A stretch of DNA of 42,091 nucleotides from an uncultured Eubacteriales bacterium (lineage in GTDB: Bacteria > Bacillota > Clostridia > Oscillospirales > Oscillospiraceae), in NCBI GenBank assembly GCA_900549405.1, contig URNZ01000012.1, forward strand, positions 1-42,091. Reading direction: 5' to 3'. The first letter of the stretch is position 1, and every line of letters begins with the position of its first letter. The notes beneath the pieces were generated by a model that made no database searches, was not told the DNA's origin, and was given only the letters and a program-made list of their open reading frames with translations. Shown here in pieces: positions 39,569 to 42,091 of this stretch. Made by a program: the position numbers and the translations under genes.

Positions 39569-39928
39569 TTAAAACGCGGCGGTTTTGTGCATCTCTTTCG
39601 CCGTTTTGCGGCTGTGGCAGGAGTGGCACAGGCTCTGCAAATTATTCCGGTCCGTGAACACGTCCCAGTCCCCCTTGTGGTCCCGGATGTGGTCCACGTC
39701 TGTGGCCCGGACCCGCAGTCCTCTGGCGGCACAGGCCCGGCAGAAGGGCTCCTTCAACAGCTGCTCTGTGCGCAGCTCACCCCACGTCTCCGTGCCGTAC
39801 ATCCAGCGCCAGGACGCCGCCCGGGCGCTGCGCTCAGTTCTCTTTGGCTGGTGGGCCGGGCAGAAGCCCCCGGGGACCAGGATGTGGCACCCGGGAGCCC
39901 TGCACGGTCTCAGTGGCCGTCTGCCCAT
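39569..39928 (-). CDS. HNH endonuclease (packaging-associated)
   Basis: This 119-residue protein has an N-terminal Cys/His cluster (CRAPGCHILVPGGFCPAH) and an HNH nuclease core. The core reads CRACAARGLRVRATDVDHIR, DHKGDWDVFTDRNNLQSLCH and CHSRKTAKE, with paired cysteines for a structural zinc. HNH proteins next to terminase assist cos cleavage in HK97-like phages. GGAGGTGATAGCCC precedes the ATG. Confidence 0.9.
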   Translation of the reverse strand: MGRRPLRPCRAPGCHILVPGGFCPAHQPKRTERSARAASWRWMYGTETWGELRTEQLLKEPFCRACAARGLRVRATDVDHIRDHKGDWDVFTDRNNLQSLCHSCHSRKTAKEMHKTAAF

Positions 39929-40006
39929 GGGCTATCACCTCCGCAGGCAAAACAAAAAGAGCCCGAACCAACACGCTCCGCGTTCTGCGGAACATGCGGC
40001 TCAGGC

Positions 40007-40198
40007 TCAATGGCTCAGGCTCAAATCGATGTTCAAATATTGCTCCCGCTTGCATCGCCTGCAATACGGGAACCCCCGCACACATCCGTCGGGTGGAAGG
40101 CGGATCAGCCGCATCATTCGGCACTGTGGACACAGCACCCAAACGTCTGTTCCGTCTTTCACCAATAGTTTACCATAGTCTTCCCTGGAGCGCAACAC
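40007..40198 (-). CDS. small zinc-ribbon protein (cysteine-rich, 63 aa)
   Basis: This 63-residue protein has two CxxC pairs (VLCPQCRMMRLIRLPPDGCV; FPYCRRCKREQYLNIDL), the pattern of cysteine-rich KTR/Com-like zinc ribbons found on mobile elements. The start is GTG 40198 after GGGGGAGAAAA. It may be a nucleic-acid-binding regulator; no direct function is known. Confidence 0.7.
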   Translation of the reverse strand: MLRSREDYGKLLVKDGTDVWVLCPQCRMMRLIRLPPDGCVRGFPYCRRCKREQYLNIDLSLSH

Positions 40199-40267
40199 TT
40201 TTCTCCCCCTTTTCCCCGGAAACGCAAGTTAATATACTTACCCCCGAGACTGAAAAATCAAAAAAGG

Positions 40268-41032
40268 CTATTCTCTTTTCCGTCGCCGCCTGGCCCTGGG
40301 CCGGTGCTCTGTGTCAGATTTTGGCAGCATGTACTTGATCCAGGCGAATTCCCCATAGCCGTTTCGCACCGGGCCCTCATTGGCCAGCACCTCCGCCTCC
40401 GGCGGGGCGGTCAGTGTCACACAGTCGGGCACCCGCTCGGTCTGGGGCTCCGGCCGGTCCAACCCTAAGGAGGGCGTCCAGGTCCGCTCCCCCACCTGGG
40501 GGTGGCCCCACTCCCGGGGCTCCTTGGTCAGATAGGCCGCCAGGTCCTCATAGGTGTGGCCCCGGTCAAATTTCAGCCGGGTCATCTCCACGTTGCTGCC
40601 ATAGATCCACAGTCGGCGGACCTCCTCCAGGTCCTCCCCCGTCCCGTTCAGGACCAGGTGGTGGTGGAGACGGCCCCCGGGGCAGCCGCCCTCTGTCACA
40701 TAGATGTATCTGGTGGGCTGGCCCCTGGCCCTCCGGGCCGCCCGCAGCTTGGCCAGGAAAGAGCGTATCTTCCGCACAGCCATGTCCCGGCTCTCGGGCA
40801 GCCGCCCGTCCTCATAGGTCAGCGTGATGAATAGGTCCCCGTCGTCAAAGTTGGCCGCCAGCACCCGCTCCAGCTTGGCGAAGGAGGTCCTGGCGTTCAG
40901 CCGCTCCCGGGCCGCGCTGGAGGCTTTCCGCTTCTGCGTCCTGGCCCGGGGCCCATCCCCGGCGGCAGGCGGGGTGTACACCACCGCATACACCATCCGC
41001 CCGCAGCGCACCTGTTTGAGTATTTTGCTCAC
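40268..41032 (-). CDS. HUH-type rolling-circle replication protein (Rep-like)
   Basis: The 254-residue protein has an early basic segment (RKASSAARERLNARTSFAKL), then FITLTYEDGRLPESRDMAVR. The HUH-type metal motif is GGRLHHHLVLNG, and a candidate catalytic Tyr lies in YEDLAAYLTKEPREW. This is the order of rolling-circle Rep/REP_ORF2-G2P-type nickases. Start GTG 41032 overlaps the helicase stop by 4 bases. Together with the DnaB-like helicase it may open phage DNA for replication, unusual for a tailed phage using theta replication only. Confidence 0.75.
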   Translation of the reverse strand: MSKILKQVRCGRMVYAVVYTPPAAGDGPRARTQKRKASSAARERLNARTSFAKLERVLAANFDDGDLFITLTYEDGRLPESRDMAVRKIRSFLAKLRAARRARGQPTRYIYVTEGGCPGGRLHHHLVLNGTGEDLEEVRRLWIYGSNVEMTRLKFDRGHTYEDLAAYLTKEPREWGHPQVGERTWTPSLGLDRPEPQTERVPDCVTLTAPPEAEVLANEGPVRNGYGEFAWIKYMLPKSDTEHRPRARRRRKRE

Positions 41033-42091
41033 GACTGATCTCGTCCTCCTCTGTCTCTGGCCTGTTCTCTGTCCTCCGCCCGGGCCTGTTTGAAGGCCTC
41101 TGAGCTGCGGTAGGCCTTTCTGGGGTCGTTGCTCAGGGGCAGGACCCGGCTGGTGCCGGGGTAAAAGGCCATCTGGCACTCCCCCGTGGGGCCGTGGCGG
41201 TTTTTGGCCACCAGCACGTTCAGCTCCTCCGGGGCGTAGGGGTCCCGGTCCCCCGGACCCTCGTAATACTCGGGCCGCAGCAGGAAGATCACCCCGTCGG
41301 CGTCCTGCTCAATGGCCCCCGTGTCCCGCAGGTCAGACAGTTGGGGCCGGTGGTCCTGGCGGGCCTCGCTCTCCCGGTTCAGCTGAGCCAGGGTGAGCAC
41401 GGGCACCCGGAACCGCCGGGCCATGGTCTTGATGGCCCCGGATATCTCCGTGGTGTAGTCATACCGGCTGCTCAGCCGCCCCCGCTCCCCGGGGGACACC
41501 TTGCCCAGATAGTCGATGACGATGAGGGCCAGCCCCGGGACCTTCCGGGCCAGGGTCTCCATCTCCGCCACGGTGGCGCTGGCCTTCTGGTTGACGTACA
41601 GGGGCAGCTCGTTCAGCACGTCGGCGGCCTGGGCCACTTTGGTGTATTCCGTGTCCGTCAGGCGCTGCATCAGCAGCTTGTTCCCCGGCACGCCGCTCTC
41701 CCGGGCGGCGCGTTTGGCCTCCAGCTGCTCCACGTCCATCTCCAGGGAGATAAACAGCACCGGCCCCGTCCGCTTGGCCACCCGGTCCGCGATGTTCAGG
41801 GCCAGGGTGGTCTTGCCCATGCCCGGGCGGGCGGCCAAGACATACATGCCGCTGGCCAGCATTCCGCCCCCCAGCACGTTGTCCAGGTCCCGGTAGCCCG
41901 TGGGCACAAAGCCCTTGCCCTCTCCCCGCTCCACCGTCTCCCGGTGCTGATAGAACCGGAGCATTCCCTCCTGGGGGCCAATGAGCTCCCGCTCCGTCCC
42001 CTGCTGCTCCAGCTGTTCCAGGGTCCGGGCGGTCTCCTCCAGGATGTCCTGGGGCCGGGCCTGCTGGTCCAGCCGCTCCAGACAGCGGCCC
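41029..42091 (-). CDS. dnaB: replicative DNA helicase, DnaB-like (5' end outside window)
   Basis: At least 353 residues are present; the frame is open to the right edge, so the N-terminus is missing. The visible RecA-like helicase core has TGYRDLDNVLGGGMLASGMY, Walker A LAARPGMGKTTLALNIA, Walker B LALIVIDYLGKV, and DnaB motifs TLAQLNRESEARQDHRPQLS, DLRDTGAIEQDADGVIFLL and NVLVAKNRHGPTG. It would unwind phage DNA during replication. Its stop overlaps the Rep start by GTGA. Confidence 0.92.
   Translation of the reverse strand, partial: GRCLERLDQQARPQDILEETARTLEQLEQQGTERELIGPQEGMLRFYQHRETVERGEGKGFVPTGYRDLDNVLGGGMLASGMYVLAARPGMGKTTLALNIADRVAKRTGPVLFISLEMDVEQLEAKRAARESGVPGNKLLMQRLTDTEYTKVAQAADVLNELPLYVNQKASATVAEMETLARKVPGLALIVIDYLGKVSPGERGRLSSRYDYTTEISGAIKTMARRFRVPVLTLAQLNRESEARQDHRPQLSDLRDTGAIEQDADGVIFLLRPEYYEGPGDRDPYAPEELNVLVAKNRHGPTGECQMAFYPGTSRVLPLSNDPRKAYRSSEAFKQARAEDREQARDRGGRDQS

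Noticed and set aside
1..42091. CRISPR arrays, tRNA or rRNA genes
   Set aside because: No regularly spaced repeats, tRNA cloverleaf or rRNA signature was noticed by eye; the prophage boundary lies in a protein gene, not a tRNA. A tRNAscan/CRISPR search was not run.

Overview
The window is about 42 kb of GC-rich, low-repeat Firmicutes DNA. Host genes for spore-coat (CotJ) and germination (CwlD) proteins, strong AGGAGG ribosome binding sites and high-GC codon use point to a spore-forming gut clostridium of the Oscillospiraceae type (Flavonifractor/Lawsonibacter/Intestinimonas-like). This placement is inferred from gene content; no rRNA or other marker gene is present.

Bases 1-18.8 kb are host chromosome: an orphan TAXI-type TRAP binding lipoprotein; a ygeY-dpaL amino-acid catabolic operon divergent from an AraC regulator, with a candidate direct-repeat operator between them; a binding-lipoprotein/hybrid histidine kinase operon with no transporter genes; an AT-rich foreign-looking gene; a decayed lipoprotein gene; an ECF S component plus kinase operon behind a structured leader with an intrinsic terminator; small conserved genes (DUF3842, DUF6774-like); a patatin-like lipase; radA; a radical-SAM relative that has lost its catalytic core by in-frame deletion; a TetR/DegV divergent pair; a DUF2442/DUF4160 pair; cwlD; and the cotJ operon (a CotJA-CotJB fusion, then cotJC).

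cotJC breaks off after codon 67, just before an expected metal-ligand histidine. From there to the right end (18.8-42.1 kb) the sequence is one end of a contractile-tailed (PBSX/Xkd-like) prophage. Its late genes run right to left on the minus strand: DnaB helicase (cut by the window edge), HUH-type Rep, zinc ribbon, HNH nuclease, small and large terminase, small membrane protein, portal, ClpP-like protease, HK97-type capsid, connector/adaptor/tail-completion proteins, sheath, tube, frameshifted tail assembly chaperone, tape measure, XkdP/Q/R/S/T/U baseplate proteins, tail fibres, XkdX-like peptide, spanin/holin-like proteins and endolysin. Most late genes overlap by 1-4 nt (ATGA/GTGA), so they are translationally coupled. 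The lysogeny module, integrase and right attachment site should lie beyond base 42091.

The points most worth following are: (1) the prophage splits the sporulation gene cotJC, suggesting a skin/SP-beta-like element that could be excised in the mother cell; (2) a self-contained antisense 'moron' between tape measure and chaperone genes, with a consensus promoter, two tiny membrane-peptide genes and a terminator; (3) a canonical A AAA AAC -1 slippery site in the tail chaperone; (4) a frameshift in the XkdQ-like gene that may make the prophage defective; (5) the core-deleted radical-SAM gene; and (6) the attenuator-type leader of the ECF operon.
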